Source of the DNA: JAIBBV01 sp044347745
Lineage (GTDB): Bacteria > Bdellovibrionota_C > UBA2361 > JAFLCA01
NCBI GenBank assembly: GCA_044347745.1
Contig: JBIKUD010000091.1
Span: 1-5,879 of the forward strand
Length of the DNA: 5,879 bases
Direction of reading: 5' to 3'
Below, in pieces: positions 5,633-5,879 of this stretch. The notes below the pieces were generated by a model that saw only the letters and a program-made list of their open reading frames with translations, was not told the DNA's origin and did no database searches. Numbering within the stretch: position 1 is the first letter of the stretch; the number at the start of each line of letters is the position of its first letter. Made by a program: the position numbers and the translations under genes.

Positions 5633-5879
5633 ATGCGTTCGATCAGGACAGCGGGCGAATATATTCTCCTTCCCTGGCGACATTCTCCGAGACGAGTAAC
5701 GCAGAAAAGACTAGACAACCTCAGCGATATGCTAGGGATACAAAACTTACTAAGTCGATTTCCAAGCTCTCTCTCAGGCGGAGAGCGTCAGCGCATAGCT
5801 CTTGCTCGGCATCTAGCAATTGGGCCACAGCATTTACTACTCGATGAGCCCACTAGCGCTCTAGATACAGGACATAGGG
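5633..5879 (+). pseudogene. Second, 5'-truncated ABC ATPase copy (partial at window end)
   Basis: From 5647 the sequence matches 93-325 and keeps the same reading frame, with the signature LSGGERQR and Walker B LLLDEP intact. Upstream, the frame reaches an ATG at 5633 after only five unrelated residues (MRSIR), and a TAG in frame at 5615-5617 closes it. No ribosome site precedes the ATG. The product would lack Walker A and most of the Q-loop region and so could not bind ATP normally. Relative to copy A the five mismatches give Asn to Tyr, Tyr to His, Lys to Asn and two silent changes. The most likely reading is a truncated duplicate; the 3' end is not visible. Confidence 0.65.
5647..5879 (+). 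repeat. Direct repeat, copy B (ABC ATPase segment)
   Basis: This is the partner of 93-325 in the same orientation. Mismatches fall at 5653, 5660, 5681, 5719 and 5752; everything from 5753 to the window end is identical. The left edge is sharp: before GACAGC the two copies are unrelated. Confidence 0.95.

Noticed and set aside
5647..5879. Repeat at the window end as a circular-contig overlap artefact
   Set aside because: An overlap would be identical and would extend leftwards beyond 93. Here five mismatches occur and similarity stops abruptly before GACAGC.

Overview
The window looks like chromosomal DNA of a Gram-negative bacterium with intermediate base composition. This rests on two proteins with lipoprotein-style N-termini, a signal-peptide-bearing Cys-rich protein, Shine-Dalgarno sites and sigma70-like promoter elements. 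No ribosomal, tRNA or housekeeping marker is present, so taxonomy stays open. A predatory or Bdellovibrionota/Deltaproteobacteria-like host is only a guess from protein style. No transposase, integrase, CRISPR array or RNA gene was recognised.

Layout. (1) Positions 1-519, plus strand: the C-terminal two thirds of an ABC transporter ATPase whose start and Walker A lie outside the window. (2) 520-847: a non-coding gap with a small hairpin and a weak promoter candidate. (3) 848-1297, plus strand: a 149-residue exported protein with 13 cysteines and a lipobox-like signal peptide. (4) 1298-1767: a gene-free block, locally GC-rich, with several palindromes and overlapping short open frames, between convergent genes. 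(5) 5167 down to 1768, minus strand: a two-gene unit with a 28-nt gap, encoding a 406-residue protein followed by a 716-residue protein. Neither belongs to a family I recognise. (6) 5168-5632: leader and intergenic DNA with a sigma70-like promoter, a terminator-like hairpin at the predicted transcript start, a possible 45-codon secreted-peptide ORF and a 13-bp inverted repeat. (7) 5633-5879, plus strand: a second, 5'-truncated copy of the ABC ATPase gene, 228/233 identical to positions 93-325, running off the window.

The most interesting unit is the minus-strand pair. Both proteins begin with an unusually long N-terminal region of about 30 residues containing GADL. Both then have Leu-Arg at residues 31-32, a short hydrophobic stretch and a Cys-Ala-Gly (Cys46 or Cys47), followed by a polar Ser/Pro/Asn-rich linker. 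Both also carry a GxxxG glycine zipper: one well formed in the 406-residue protein, one shorter in the 716-residue protein. An envelope-anchored or membrane-perturbing two-component complex is a reasonable hypothesis, but it is inference. The nearly identical ABC fragments flanking everything show that this 5.1-kb stretch lies between recent partial gene duplicates, as expected for an accessory or rearranged locus.
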